Position numbers and translations under genes: made by a program. 64,000 nt of DNA from Streptomyces noursei ATCC 11455 (GTDB taxonomy: Bacteria > Actinomycetota > Actinomycetes > Streptomycetales > Streptomycetaceae): contig NZ_CP011533.1 in assembly GCF_001704275.1 (NCBI RefSeq), forward strand, positions 3,906,001 to 3,970,000, read 5' to 3'. Positions 29,667 to 38,823 of this stretch are shown piece after piece (the first letter of the stretch is position 1; every line of letters begins with the position of its first letter). The notes beneath the pieces are model-generated. The model was not told where the DNA came from. It searched no databases and saw nothing but the letters and a program-made list of their open reading frames with translations.

Positions 29667-30845
29667 TTACTTGGCCGCGGCCAGCTCGGCGGCCTTGTCG
29701 GCCGCACCGTCCATCGTGTCCACACGCTGCACCAGCGGGTGGTTGGCGTCCGAGAGGATCTTGCGACCCAGCTCGGCGTTGTTGCCGTCGAGGCGGACGA
29801 CCAGCGGCTTGCTGACGTTCTCGCCCTTGGACTTCAGGAGCTCCAGGGCCTGCACGATGCCGTTGGCGACCTCGTCGCACGCGGTGATGCCACCGAAGAC
29901 GTTGACGAACACGGACTTCACGTCCGGGTCGCCGAGGATGATCTCCAGGCCGTTCGCCATGACCTCGGCGGAGGCGCCGCCACCGATGTCGAGGAAGTTG
30001 GCGGGCTTGACGCCACCGTGGTTCTCACCGGCGTAGGCGACGACGTCCAGGGTGCTCATGACGAGACCCGCGCCGTTGCCGATGATGCCGACCTGGCCGT
30101 CGAGCTTGACGTAGTTCAGGCCCTTGGCCTTGGCCGCGGCTTCGAGCGGGTTAGCCGCGTCCTTGTCCTCCAGGGCCTCGTGCTCCGGCTGGCGGAACTC
30201 GGCGTTGGCGTCCAGGGAGACCTTGCCGTCGAGGGCGAGGACGTCACCGGAGGCGACCTTGGCCAGCGGGTTGACCTCGACCAGGAGGGCGTCCTCCTTG
30301 ACGAAGGTCTGCCACAGGGTGACCAGCACCTCGGCGACCTGCTCGGCGACCTCGGCCGGGAACTTCGCCTGGGCGACGATCTCGCGGGCCTTCTCGATGG
30401 AGACGCCCTCGTTGGCGTCGACCGGGACCTTGGCGAGCTTCTCGGGGGTCGTCGCGGCGACCTCCTCGATGTCCATGCCGCCCGCGACCGAGGCCATGGC
30501 CAGGAAGGTGCGGTTGGTGCGGTCCAGGAGGTAGGAGACGTAGTACTCCTCGACGATCTCCGGGGCCGTCTCGGCGATCATCACCTTGTGGACCGTGTGG
30601 CCCTTGATGTCCATGCCGAGGATGTCCGTCGCGCGGGCGACGGCCTCGTCCGGCGTGGCGGCCAGCTTCACGCCGCCGGCCTTGCCACGGCCACCGACCT
30701 TCACCTGCGCCTTGACGACCGACTTGCCGCCAAGGCGCTCAGTCGCCGCGCGCGCCGCCTCAGGCGTGTCGATGACTTCACCGGCCAGCACCGGTACACC
30801 GTGCTTGGCGAAGAGGTCCCTCGCCTGGTACTCGAACAGGTCCAC
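29667..30845 (-). CDS. sucC: Succinate-CoA ligase (ADP/GDP-forming) beta subunit
   Basis: 392 residues. [19 protein letters not shown] starts the ATP-grasp domain; [18 protein letters not shown] provides nucleotide-binding residues, EVNPLAK metal ligands, and [12 protein letters not shown] and [16 protein letters not shown] belong to the C-terminal ligase/CoA domain. It partners sucD. The promoter lies in the 796-bp region between this gene and the divergent injection-system operon. Confidence 0.97.
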   Translation of the reverse strand: MDLFEYQARDLFAKHGVPVLAGEVIDTPEAARAATERLGGKSVVKAQVKVGGRGKAGGVKLAATPDEAVARATDILGMDIKGHTVHKVMIAETAPEIVEEYYVSYLLDRTNRTFLAMASVAGGMDIEEVAATTPEKLAKVPVDANEGVSIEKAREIVAQAKFPAEVAEQVAEVLVTLWQTFVKEDALLVEVNPLAKVASGDVLALDGKVSLDANAEFRQPEHEALEDKDAANPLEAAAKAKGLNYVKLDGQVGIIGNGAGLVMSTLDVVAYAGENHGGVKPANFLDIGGGASAEVMANGLEIILGDPDVKSVFVNVFGGITACDEVANGIVQALELLKSKGENVSKPLVVRLDGNNAELGRKILSDANHPLVQRVDTMDGAADKAAELAAAK

Positions 30846-31641
30846 GCGCGTCCGTCCCTTGTCTTCTCAGAATCGCCGTAGTGATCGCGGTTCGTTCGTC
30901 TGCGATGGGCGTGCCGCGAAGGGCAACGTGACGGCGCTGTCACTGGGGAGGCGTATACACGGTGTCCGGATACGCGGCATGTCCGTCTCGCAGGGTATCG
31001 CCGCTGGACATGCGTCCCTAAATCGCAGATCACACTCCGGCGGTGATTACGGTCACAGATCTTTTGGTCAACGTACTGCGCCGCCCCTTTTCCGCAGGGG
31101 CGCTCCGGCGCGCCGGAGGCATTTCGCAGGGCCGTCCGAGTGCCGGGCGACTTCGCGGTCATCCGCCGTGCACTCCGTCGCCGTGCGCCGTTCGGGCGCC
31201 GGGCACCGGCGACCCGGTGCGCCCGAGCGCACCCGGCCCGTCCGGTTCCGGTTGCGGGGAAGCGGGAAACCGTTCGGGAAGAAGCCGCAACGCGCCCGCA
31301 CAAGACCTCCGCAGGCGGTGTCCGGAAAGCTCCTTGACCCTCCAACTCCCCCTGAAAGAAACTGCGTTGAGCACTTACGCATCAGGAGTCACAGGCCGGA
31401 GTCGCGCACTTCCGGGCTTGGTCCCGTGCGGGTCGGACCGCGGATCACGGACCGCCTCGCACCGGACGCGGACGGGGGAACTTGATGGGTAGTGGGGGGA
31501 TGCACGACCACGATCACCGCTTCGTGCGGTCGTGGACTCTTCCGCGCCTGTCGTCCCTCCCCCTTCTCCCCGCCCACCCCTCCCGGTTTTCTCGATTTCT
31601 TGGTGTCCTCACACTCGGTGCCTGAAGGGATTGGAGGGGGA
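30846..31641. promoter_or_regulatory. 796-bp divergent control region between sucC and the injection-system operon
   Basis: No secure gene apart from the possible leader ORF at 31485. The stretch 31020-31080 is comparatively A+T-rich and is the best promoter candidate area. It is followed by two small dyads: CGCCCC/GGGGCG (31082-31102) and a perfect 16-bp palindrome at 31103-31118. From about 31548 to 31610 the plus strand is a pyrimidine-rich tract just before the sheath ribosome site. Longer frames here on both strands look like shadows. Confidence 0.45.
31485..31625 (+). CDS. Possible 46-residue leader ORF before the sheath gene
   Basis: ATG preceded by GGGGGAA four bases upstream, a good ribosome site. 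It encodes 46 residues with an HDHDHR stretch near the N-terminus and a Ser/Leu/Pro/Arg-rich remainder, and stops 16 bases before the sheath ATG. Codon third positions are less biased than in real genes, and no homology is recognised. It may be a translated leader that tunes sheath expression, or an accident of the C/T-rich tract. Confidence 0.3.
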   Translation: MGSGGMHDHDHRFVRSWTLPRLSSLPLLPAHPSRFSRFLGVLTLGA

Positions 31642-33489
31642 ATGCCGACACATACGACCTATCCCGGCGTCTATGTCGAAGAGCTTCCCAGCAGCATCCG
31701 CAGCATCACCACCGTGACGACCTCGGTGACCGCGTTCGTCGGCCACACCCGGCGCGGCCCGCTCAACCAGCCGGTCCGGATCACCAGCTTCGCCGACTTC
31801 GAGCGCCGCTTCGGCGGCCTGACCTCGCGCAGCCCGGTCTCCTACGCCGTCCACCAGTTCTTCGGCAACGGCGGCGCCGTCGCGGTGATCGTCCGGGTCG
31901 CCAAGGCCGGCAGCGGCAAGGAGGCCCAGGTCACCCTGGAGTCCACCGAGGGCCGCAGCCAGTGCCCGGTCCTGGAGGTGCACGCCAAGGAGCCGGGCAT
32001 CTGGGGCGACGGCCTGCGGGTCGCCGTGGACCACGAGACCCCGTGCCCGGACGACACCTTCAACCTCCAGGTCCTCGACGCGCACGGCGCCGCCCGCGAG
32101 TCCTTCGCCGGCCTGTCCATGGCCCCCGGCAGCGGCCGGTTCGTGGAGACGGTGGTCAACGCCGGCTCGTCGCTGATCCGCGTGGCGGCCGTGGGCGAGG
32201 ACCGCCCGGACCCCTCCGGCACCGTCTCCAAGCCGTTCCACCACGAACTCCCCGATCTGAACGTGGAGTTGACGGTGAAGATCGGCGAGGTGGAGCGGGA
32301 GTTCACGCTCTACGACCCGGACTGCGACGGCGAGCCGCCGTGCGACGTCACCGAGCTGGCGCTGCTGCTGGAGCACAAGCTGCGCTCCCTGCCGGACGCC
32401 CCCGGCAAGCACGCCTTCGCGGGCGCCCAGGTGATCGCCTTCGGTCGCCGCGTCCAGGTCGTGGCCGGCTCCACCGACCCCGGCGACGTGGTCCGCTTCC
32501 TCGGCGAGTGCGCCAACGACCTGGGGCTGGAGGCATCGGTCAATCCGCCGGTCTTCCCGCTGTGCGGCGGCGAGGACGGCGACCCGCCGGGACCGCGCGA
32601 CCTCATCGGCAGCGAGGCCCGCAAGAGCGGCCTCCAGGCGCTGCGCGACATCCCCGACGTCAATCTGCTCGCGCTGCCCGAGCTGGCCTCGTACGAGTCC
32701 GTCGACGACATGCTCACGGTGATCTCGGCGGCCCAGCGGCTGTGCCAGGAGCGGCGGATGTTCCTGCTGGTGGACGCACCCGCGGCGTGGGGCAGCGTGG
32801 ACGCCGCACGGGCCGGGATCGGCGCCTTCGACGCGGTCCGCGACAACCACGCGGCCCTGTACTTCCCGCACCTGAAGCTCACCGACCCGCTCACCGGCCG
32901 ACTGCGCTCCTTCCCGCCGTCCGGCGCGCTGGCCGGCGTGATCGCCCGTACGGACGGCGAGCGCGGGGTGTGGAAGGCCCCGGCCGGCACCGAGGCCCGG
33001 CTGACCGGCGTGCACGGGCTGACCGTCAAGCTCACCGACCGCGAGAACGGCCTGCTGAACCCGCTCGGCATCAACTGCCTGCGGACCTTCCCGATGGTCG
33101 GCCCGCTGGTGTGGGGCGCCCGCACGCTCCAGGGCGCGGACGCCCTGGACAGCGAGTGGAAGTACGTCCCGGTGCGCCGGCTGGCCCTGCACGTCGAGGA
33201 GAGCCTGCTGCGCGGCCTGCAGTGGGTGGTCTTCGAGCCCAACAACGAGCAGCTCTGGCAGCAGATCCGTCTCAACGCCTCCGCCTACCTGCACTCCCTC
33301 TTCGAGAAGGGCGCCTTCAAGGGCAGCACCCCGCGGCAGGCGTACTTCGTCAAGTGCGACAAGGACACCACGACCGAGGCGGACATCGAGAACGGGATCG
33401 TCAACGTCGTGGTCGGCATCGCGCCCGTCAAACCGGCCGAGTTCGTGATCGTCAAGATCCAGCAGCTGGCCGGCCAATTCGACCTCTAG
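31642..33489 (+). CDS. Contractile injection system tail sheath protein
   Basis: 615 residues. The start MPTHTTYPGVYVEELPSSIRSI and the C-terminus ending AEFVIVKIQQLAGQFDL are the standard sheath ends that interlock neighbouring subunits; the middle (about 130-330) is the variable surface domain. The sheath contracts to drive the inner tube through the target envelope. ATG with a strong GGAGGGGG site. First structural gene of the eCIS operon; one sheath gene only, whereas Photorhabdus PVC and Serratia Afp clusters have three. The tube gene follows 87 bases later across a hairpin. Confidence 0.95.
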   Translation: MPTHTTYPGVYVEELPSSIRSITTVTTSVTAFVGHTRRGPLNQPVRITSFADFERRFGGLTSRSPVSYAVHQFFGNGGAVAVIVRVAKAGSGKEAQVTLESTEGRSQCPVLEVHAKEPGIWGDGLRVAVDHETPCPDDTFNLQVLDAHGAARESFAGLSMAPGSGRFVETVVNAGSSLIRVAAVGEDRPDPSGTVSKPFHHELPDLNVELTVKIGEVEREFTLYDPDCDGEPPCDVTELALLLEHKLRSLPDAPGKHAFAGAQVIAFGRRVQVVAGSTDPGDVVRFLGECANDLGLEASVNPPVFPLCGGEDGDPPGPRDLIGSEARKSGLQALRDIPDVNLLALPELASYESVDDMLTVISAAQRLCQERRMFLLVDAPAAWGSVDAARAGIGAFDAVRDNHAALYFPHLKLTDPLTGRLRSFPPSGALAGVIARTDGERGVWKAPAGTEARLTGVHGLTVKLTDRENGLLNPLGINCLRTFPMVGPLVWGARTLQGADALDSEWKYVPVRRLALHVEESLLRGLQWVVFEPNNEQLWQQIRLNASAYLHSLFEKGAFKGSTPRQAYFVKCDKDTTTEADIENGIVNVVVGIAPVKPAEFVIVKIQQLAGQFDL

Positions 33490-33494
33490 GGCGC

Positions 33495-33537
33495 GGGGCA
33501 CCGGGCCCGGCGGACGGGCCGGCCCCCGGTGCGCCCC
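33495..33537 (+). terminator. Intercistronic hairpin between sheath and tube genes
   Basis: GGGGCACCGGG (33495-33505) pairs with CCCGGTGC-G-CCCC (33525-33537), one bulged base. It may attenuate transcription or stabilise the sheath transcript so that sheath and tube differ in dose from the baseplate genes. Confidence 0.4.
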
Positions 33538-33576
33538 ACGACGCCGACGTGCAGGAATCCGATGTGAAGGAATCCG

Positions 33577-34101
33577 ATGGCTGAGTTCAGAATCAACGCC
33601 CATCGCTTCGACCCGTACAAGAACTTCAAGTTCCTGGTCCTGTGGGACGGCCGTACGGTCGCCGGGGTCAGCAAGATCAGCCCGCTCAAGCGCACCACCG
33701 AGGTCGTCAAGCACCGCAACGGCGGCGACCCCAGCTCGCCGCGCAAGTCCCCGGGCCGCTCGGAGTTCGAGGGCATCACCCTGGAGCGCGGGGTCACCCA
33801 CGACCCGGAGTTCGACCGCTGGGCCAACAAGGTCTGGCAGGTCGGCGCCGGCCTGGGCTCGGAGGTGTCGCTGGCCGACTTCCGCAAGGACATCGTCATC
33901 CAGGTCCTCAACGAGGCCGGGCAGGTCGCCGTCTCGCACAAGATCTACCGCTCCTGGCCCAGCGAGTACCAGGTCCTGGGCGAGATGGACGCCAACGCCA
34001 ACGCGGTGGCCATCCAGAGCCTGAAGCTCGAATGCGAGGGCTGGGAACGCGACTACGAGGTGCCCGAGCCGGAGGAACCCTCGTTCACCCACCCGGCCTG
34101 A
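33577..34101 (+). CDS. Inner tube protein (T4 gp19-like tail tube)
   Basis: 174 residues, typical length. FDPYKNFKFLVLWDGRTVAGVSKISPLKRTTEVVKHRNGG is the hallmark of gp19-type tube proteins in phages and injection systems, and the C-terminal part (SEYQVLGEMDANANAVAIQSLKLECEGWERD) closes the tube barrel. It forms the hexameric tube that is propelled by sheath contraction and may carry cargo in its lumen. Only one tube gene is present here, with a separate tube-initiation protein further on (46606). Confidence 0.94.
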   Translation: MAEFRINAHRFDPYKNFKFLVLWDGRTVAGVSKISPLKRTTEVVKHRNGGDPSSPRKSPGRSEFEGITLERGVTHDPEFDRWANKVWQVGAGLGSEVSLADFRKDIVIQVLNEAGQVAVSHKIYRSWPSEYQVLGEMDANANAVAIQSLKLECEGWERDYEVPEPEEPSFTHPA

Positions 34102-34122
34102 CCCGCGACGACGGGAACGCGC

Positions 34123-34881
34123 ATGGCGGTCACCGGGCCGGCGGAACTGCTGGCCACCTGGGAGGCCGGGCTGGCCGAACGGGAGGCCGGCCGGGCCCTG
34201 TTGCTGCATCGGGCGGCCCGCCCCGGAGCGGCCCCCGAGGCCCTGCTGTCGGCACCGCTCGGGGAACGGGCGGCCGACCTCTTCGCCCTGCGCCGGGCAC
34301 TGTTCGGCGACCGGCTGGAGGTCACGCTCGACTGCACGGCGGCGGAGTGCGGCACGGCGATGGAGTTCGAGCTGGACGCCGGGGAGTTGGCGGCCGCCCG
34401 TCCGCGCCCGCCGGAGGGCGGACTGCGGGTGGCGGAGGGCGCGTGGACGGTGCGGTTCCGGCTGCCCGGCCCCGCGGACCTGGCCGCGGTGGCCGCCGCC
34501 CGCCCGGCGGACGCCACCGCCGCCCGGCGGCTGCTCGCGGCCCGCTGTGCCCTCGTCGCCCACCGGGCCGGCCGGGAGGCCACCGCCGAACAGCTCGCCG
34601 ACCTGCCCGACCCGGTGCTCAAGCGCTTCGCCGAGGCCGCCGAGGAGGCCGACCCCGGCGCGGAGCTGACCTTGGAGATCGCCTGCCCGGAGTGCGGCGC
34701 CGCCACCTCGGCGGAGCTGGACATCGCCGCGTACCTGTGGACCGAACTCGACGCCTGGGCCCGTGACCTGCTCCTGGACGTCCATCTGCTCGCCTCGGCC
34801 TACGGCTGGAGCGAGCCCGAGATCCTGGCGCTCAGCCCGCTGCGGCGCCGCTACTACCTGGAGCTGTGCGCGGATGCCTGA
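34123..34881 (+). CDS. eCIS operon protein with two cysteine pairs (possible T4-type baseplate protein)
   Basis: 252 residues, mostly helical. Two cysteine pairs, C71-x4-C76 and C188-x2-C191 (CPECG), could make one split zinc site. The C-terminus (about 215-252) reads LLLDVHLLASAYGWSEPEILALSPLRRRYYLELC, a pattern I associate with small baseplate or chaperone-like proteins in phage and injection-system clusters (T4 gp26/baseplate type). It is set between the tube gene and the disordered-arm protein, overlapping the latter by 8 bases. Its role, assembly of baseplate or tape measure, is inference. Confidence 0.65.
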   Translation: MAVTGPAELLATWEAGLAEREAGRALLLHRAARPGAAPEALLSAPLGERAADLFALRRALFGDRLEVTLDCTAAECGTAMEFELDAGELAAARPRPPEGGLRVAEGAWTVRFRLPGPADLAAVAAARPADATAARRLLAARCALVAHRAGREATAEQLADLPDPVLKRFAEAAEEADPGAELTLEIACPECGAATSAELDIAAYLWTELDAWARDLLLDVHLLASAYGWSEPEILALSPLRRRYYLELCADA

Positions 34882-35704
34882 GATGCCCGAGCGGACGCCC
34901 GCCGCGTCCGGCGACTACCTCGGCCGACTGCTGGCCCGGTACGCCCCGGCGCCGCCCGCCGATCCCTTCGGCCCACCCGACGGCGCCGACGCACCCGGGC
35001 GGCGGACGCGCGTCCGGCCGCGGCTGCCGGGCCCGTTCGAGCGGGTCGAGGCGCTGCGCGGACCGGCCGCCGTCGAGCCGGACGACGGCGGGCCGGCGGC
35101 CCTCCGGCCGTCCGGTTGGCCCGCCCCGTCGCCGGGCGCCGCCGAACCGCCGCGCGCCGAGCCGTGGTCGGAGATCCACACCCGGCACGAACGGGAGACG
35201 GTGCTCCGCACCGAGGCGGCACCGGTGGCGGGCCCGGACCGCGCGGCCGACCGAGGGCCGGGCCCGGCCCCGCTGCTGCGCCCCGCCGCGACGGCCGTGC
35301 CCGGGACCCGGGCCGCCGCCGAGGGCGTCCGGCCGCGGGGGCGGTCGACGGCGCCCGGCGGGGAGCGGACGGCGGCGGGCCGCGGGGCATCGCCGGGCGG
35401 CCCGGAGGCGGCCGAGCCGGCCACCGGCGTCCTGCGGCCGCGCACCGACGCCGTACCGGCGCCCCGCCGGCCCGTGCCGCCCCGCGCCGGTTCCGCGGGC
35501 GGCCGACGCGGACCGCGCGGCCCCGCCGAGCGGGTGGTGCACGTACAGATCGGCCGGCTGGAGGTCAGCGCCGCCGGCGCAGCCGACTCCCGAAGGCCCG
35601 CGGCGGACGGCCGCCCGGCGCGCCCCGAGCGGCGCGCGCCCGCGCTGAGCCTCGCGGACTACTTGGCTTCCCAGCAACGGACTTCAGGGGGACGGTCCAC
35701 ATGA
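34874..35704 (+). CDS. Disordered eCIS operon protein with conserved C-terminal motif
   Basis: 276 residues. A short helical N-terminus (GDYLGRLLARYAP, and FERVEALRG near 55-62) precedes about 150 residues rich in Pro, Ala, Gly and Arg with no fold expected. The end is distinctive: VVHVQIGRLEVSA (about 223-235) and, after a spacer, ALSLADYLASQQ. This pair of short motifs, an IGR-x-EV strand and a LSL-x-x-YL helix, recurs in otherwise unalike proteins of eCIS clusters as far as I recall. It may be an adaptor that docks on the particle. Overlaps the genes on both sides (8 bases upstream, ATGA downstream). Confidence 0.6.
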   Translation: MPEMPERTPAASGDYLGRLLARYAPAPPADPFGPPDGADAPGRRTRVRPRLPGPFERVEALRGPAAVEPDDGGPAALRPSGWPAPSPGAAEPPRAEPWSEIHTRHERETVLRTEAAPVAGPDRAADRGPGPAPLLRPAATAVPGTRAAAEGVRPRGRSTAPGGERTAAGRGASPGGPEAAEPATGVLRPRTDAVPAPRRPVPPRAGSAGGRRGPRGPAERVVHVQIGRLEVSAAGAADSRRPAADGRPARPERRAPALSLADYLASQQRTSGGRST

Positions 35705-36741
35705 GCAACGCACTCGCCCTCGCGACGGTCACCCAGGCCCTCGCGCTGCTGATCGAGCACAACCTCCACCCCGAGATCGACCTGGCCGTCTCGGTGGAGA
35801 CCCGCAAACCGCCGACCGATCCCCCGACCGACCCGACGATCACCGTCTTCCTCTACCAGGTCACCCACAACCCCTCGATGCGCAACAACGACCTGGTCAC
35901 CCGCGCCTCCGACGGCACGCTGCTCAAGCGCCCGGCCGCGGCGATCGACCTGCACTTCCTGATCAGCGCGTACGGGGAGGAACAGGAGCTGGTCGGCCAG
36001 CGGCTGATCGGCAGCGTGGTGCGGACGCTGCACGAAATCCCGGTCCTGCCGAAGGAGTTGATCGAGGAGGCCGCCGACCGCCCCTATCTGGCCGGGAGCG
36101 ACCTGGCCGAGTCGCCGCAGAAGGTCCGCTTCACTCCGACCCAGATGGACGTGGACGAGACCTCCAAGCTCTGGGGCATGCTCAACAACACCCCGTACGC
36201 CCTGTCGGTGGCCTACCAGGCGTCGCTGGTGCTGCTGGACGGCCACCAGAAGCCGGCACCGGCCCGCCCGGTGAAGCGGCCGGAGGTGACGGTGGTGCCG
36301 GAGGTACCGCCCGAGGTGCCGTTGGGGACGCTGACGGGAGGCGCGGCGGATCCCGCGAGGACGGCCGGTGCTTCGGGGGTCGGGGCGGCCGGGTCGACTG
36401 AACCGCCTGGATCGGCTGAACCGGCTGGAACAGGTGAATCGGCTGGGGCGACCGCGGGCGCCATGGCGAAGGCGGCCGAGGACGCGACCGCGACCGCGAA
36501 GGATGCCGCGACGAACGCCGCGAGAAAGCCCGCGAAGCGGACGGGCGGCGGCAAACCCCAGCCGACCAAGACCGCTACCACGCACGGGAGTTCGGACGCC
36601 GGCCGGCCTGGCCCCCGGACCCGCACCCGGACGCGCAAGACGGCCGACGGCGGCCCGCAGGACACCGAACGGCCCCGTCGGACCGGCCGGGCCGGCCACA
36701 CGGACGACACGGGCGGTACCGACGACGGCGGGGAGAGCTGA
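35701..36741 (+). CDS. DUF4255 (Pvc16-type) tail terminator/cap protein
   Basis: 346 residues. Residues 1-180 are a DUF4255 domain: LATVTQALALLIEHNL, ITVFLYQVTHNPSMRNND, DLHFLISAYGEEQELVGQRLIG and an ending YALSVAYQASLVLLDG. In Photorhabdus PVC and Serratia Afp, the matching protein (16) caps the distal end of the sheath-tube. Residues 190-346 are an Ala/Gly/Lys/Arg-rich tail of low complexity that most homologues lack or vary. The start overlaps the previous stop (ATGA). Confidence 0.9.
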   Translation: MSNALALATVTQALALLIEHNLHPEIDLAVSVETRKPPTDPPTDPTITVFLYQVTHNPSMRNNDLVTRASDGTLLKRPAAAIDLHFLISAYGEEQELVGQRLIGSVVRTLHEIPVLPKELIEEAADRPYLAGSDLAESPQKVRFTPTQMDVDETSKLWGMLNNTPYALSVAYQASLVLLDGHQKPAPARPVKRPEVTVVPEVPPEVPLGTLTGGAADPARTAGASGVGAAGSTEPPGSAEPAGTGESAGATAGAMAKAAEDATATAKDAATNAARKPAKRTGGGKPQPTKTATTHGSSDAGRPGPRTRTRTRKTADGGPQDTERPRRTGRAGHTDDTGGTDDGGES

Positions 36742-36774
36742 GGCGCGGTGCGAGGAACGGGGGCGGAGAAGGAG

Positions 36775-38823
36775 ATGGCAGGCGGCGGCAGCGGCGGGAA
36801 CGGGCCGGGGGCGGCGGACGGGCGGACGTCCGGCGGGGCGGACGGCGCGGCGCTGTCCGCGGCCGTCCGGGCCGTCCTCGCGCGCCTGGACGCGCACGCG
36901 GCCCGCGTCCAGGGGAGCCCGGCGGGCGCGGAGACGGATACGGACACCGGCGCGGGTGCACCCCCCTCCTCGCGCACCCCCGACGCCCTCAACGCCCTCG
37001 ATGCCCTCGATGCCCTCAGCGCTCTCGGCACCCTCGCCGCGTGCTTCGGGCTGACCCCCTTCGAGCAGGAGGTCGTGCTGCTCACCGCCGCCGCCGAGCT
37101 GGACCCGACCACCGGCGTGCGCTGCGCCGCCGCCTGCGGCGATCCGGCCCGCCCGTACCCCACGTTCTCGCTCGCCCTGGCGGCGCTCGGCGACCCCCAC
37201 TGGAGCGCCCTCACCCCGGTCGCCCCGCTGCGCCGCTGGCAGCTGGTCGAGCTGGACGACGCGACCCATCTGACCACCGGCCGGCTGCGGCTCGACGAGC
37301 GCATCCTGCACTTCCTGGCCGGCGCGCCCTACCTGGACGCCCGGTTGCACGGCCAACTGCGCCGCACCGTCCCGCCCGAGACGCTGCCGCCCGCCTACGA
37401 GACGGCCGCCCGGCGGGTGGCTGCCGGCTGGGCGGGCGCCGGCCCCGACGCCCCGCTGCGCGTCGAACTGGTCGGCGGGGATCTGCGCACCCGCGCCGAC
37501 ATCGCGGCCACCGCTGCCCGCCGCTGCGGGCTCGGCCTGTACTCCATGGCCGCCGAGGACATCCCGGCCGACCCGGCCGCGCGGGACCGGCTGGCCCGGC
37601 TCTGGCAACGGGAGGCGATCCTGCTGCCGGCCGCGCTGCTCGTCGAGGTCGGCGAGCTGGACCGCGAGCAGTACGCCGCCGCGGACGCCTTCGTCGCGGG
37701 TGCCGCCGTCCCGCTGGTCGTCTCCGGCCGGGAACCGCGGCAGACCGGCCATCCGCGCGGCGAGCGGGTCACCGTCCCCAAGCTCTCCGACGAGGAGCAG
37801 CTGGGCCTGTGGACCGACGCCTTCGCCGACGTACCAGAGGTGACGGGTCGTCATCTCGCAGCCCTCGTCGCACAGTTCCACCTCCCACCGCACGTCGTCC
37901 GCGCCGCCGCCGCGTCCGTCCGGCGTGATCTGCCCGCGGCCTCCGACGCCCCCGACGCCCCCGACGCCGCCGAGCTGGCCTGGCGGGCCGGCCTCACCGA
38001 GGCACGGATGGGCCTGGACGAACTGGGTCGCCGCATCGAGCCTCGGGCCGGCTGGCACGACCTCGTGCTGGCCGACCGCCAACTGCGCGTCCTCCAGGAG
38101 ATCGTCGCGCATGTCCGCCAGCGCGGCACCGTCTACCAGGACTGGGGCTTCGCGCAGGCGCTGCGCAGCGGCCTCGGCGTCACCGCGCTCTTCGCCGGCG
38201 GCTCCGGCACCGGCAAGACCCTGGCCGCCGAGGTGATGGCCAAGGAGCTGGGTCTGGACCTCTTCGTCATCGACCTCTCCCAGGTCGTCAGCAAATACAT
38301 CGGCGAGACGGAGAAGAACCTCAGCCGGGTCTTCGACGCGGCCGAGCGCGGCGGGGCGCTGCTCCTCTTCGACGAGGCGGACGCGCTGTTCGGCAAGCGC
38401 AGCGAGGTCAAGGACAGCCACGACCGCTACGCCAACCTGGAGGTCAGCTACCTCCTGATGCGCATGGAGGCGTACCGCGGGCTGGCCGTCCTCACCACCA
38501 ACATGAAGAAGGCCCTGGACTCGGCCTTCATGCGCCGCATCCGCTTCGTCGTCGACTTCCCCTTCCCCGGGGAGAAGGAGCGGGCGGAGATCTGGCGCCG
38601 GGTGCTGCCCGCCCAGGCCCCGACGAAGGGCATCGAACCGTCCCTGCTGGCCCAACTCACCGTCGCCGGCGGCTCGATCCGCAACATCGCGCTCTCCGGC
38701 GCCTTCCTCGCCGCGGAGGAGGGCGACCGCCTCCAGATGCGTCACATGCTGGCCGCGGCGCGCACCGAGTACCTGAAGCTGGAACGCTCTCTGACGCCGT
38801 CGGAGGTCCACGGATGGGTCTGA
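36775..38823 (+). CDS. AAA+ ATPase of the injection system (Pvc15-type)
   Basis: 682 residues from the ATG chosen; a GTG at 36748 is in frame. The N-terminal 400 residues are the helical region found in Pvc15/Afp15; the AAA+ module has Walker A GGSGTGKT (475-482), Walker B LLLFDEADALFG (Asp533-Glu534), a sensor-1 Asn in LTTNMKKALD and an arginine-finger segment RRIRFVVDFPFP. In eCIS the ATPase is needed for particle assembly or cargo loading, a role known only in outline. It overlaps the next small gene by 10 bases. Confidence 0.93.
   Translation: MAGGGSGGNGPGAADGRTSGGADGAALSAAVRAVLARLDAHAARVQGSPAGAETDTDTGAGAPPSSRTPDALNALDALDALSALGTLAACFGLTPFEQEVVLLTAAAELDPTTGVRCAAACGDPARPYPTFSLALAALGDPHWSALTPVAPLRRWQLVELDDATHLTTGRLRLDERILHFLAGAPYLDARLHGQLRRTVPPETLPPAYETAARRVAAGWAGAGPDAPLRVELVGGDLRTRADIAATAARRCGLGLYSMAAEDIPADPAARDRLARLWQREAILLPAALLVEVGELDREQYAAADAFVAGAAVPLVVSGREPRQTGHPRGERVTVPKLSDEEQLGLWTDAFADVPEVTGRHLAALVAQFHLPPHVVRAAAASVRRDLPAASDAPDAPDAAELAWRAGLTEARMGLDELGRRIEPRAGWHDLVLADRQLRVLQEIVAHVRQRGTVYQDWGFAQALRSGLGVTALFAGGSGTGKTLAAEVMAKELGLDLFVIDLSQVVSKYIGETEKNLSRVFDAAERGGALLLFDEADALFGKRSEVKDSHDRYANLEVSYLLMRMEAYRGLAVLTTNMKKALDSAFMRRIRFVVDFPFPGEKERAEIWRRVLPAQAPTKGIEPSLLAQLTVAGGSIRNIALSGAFLAAEEGDRLQMRHMLAAARTEYLKLERSLTPSEVHGWV

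Noticed and set aside
30846..31480. Several 60-300-codon frames in the sucC/sheath intergenic region
   Set aside because: Overlapping on both strands, no ribosome sites, no known motifs; region treated as regulatory.
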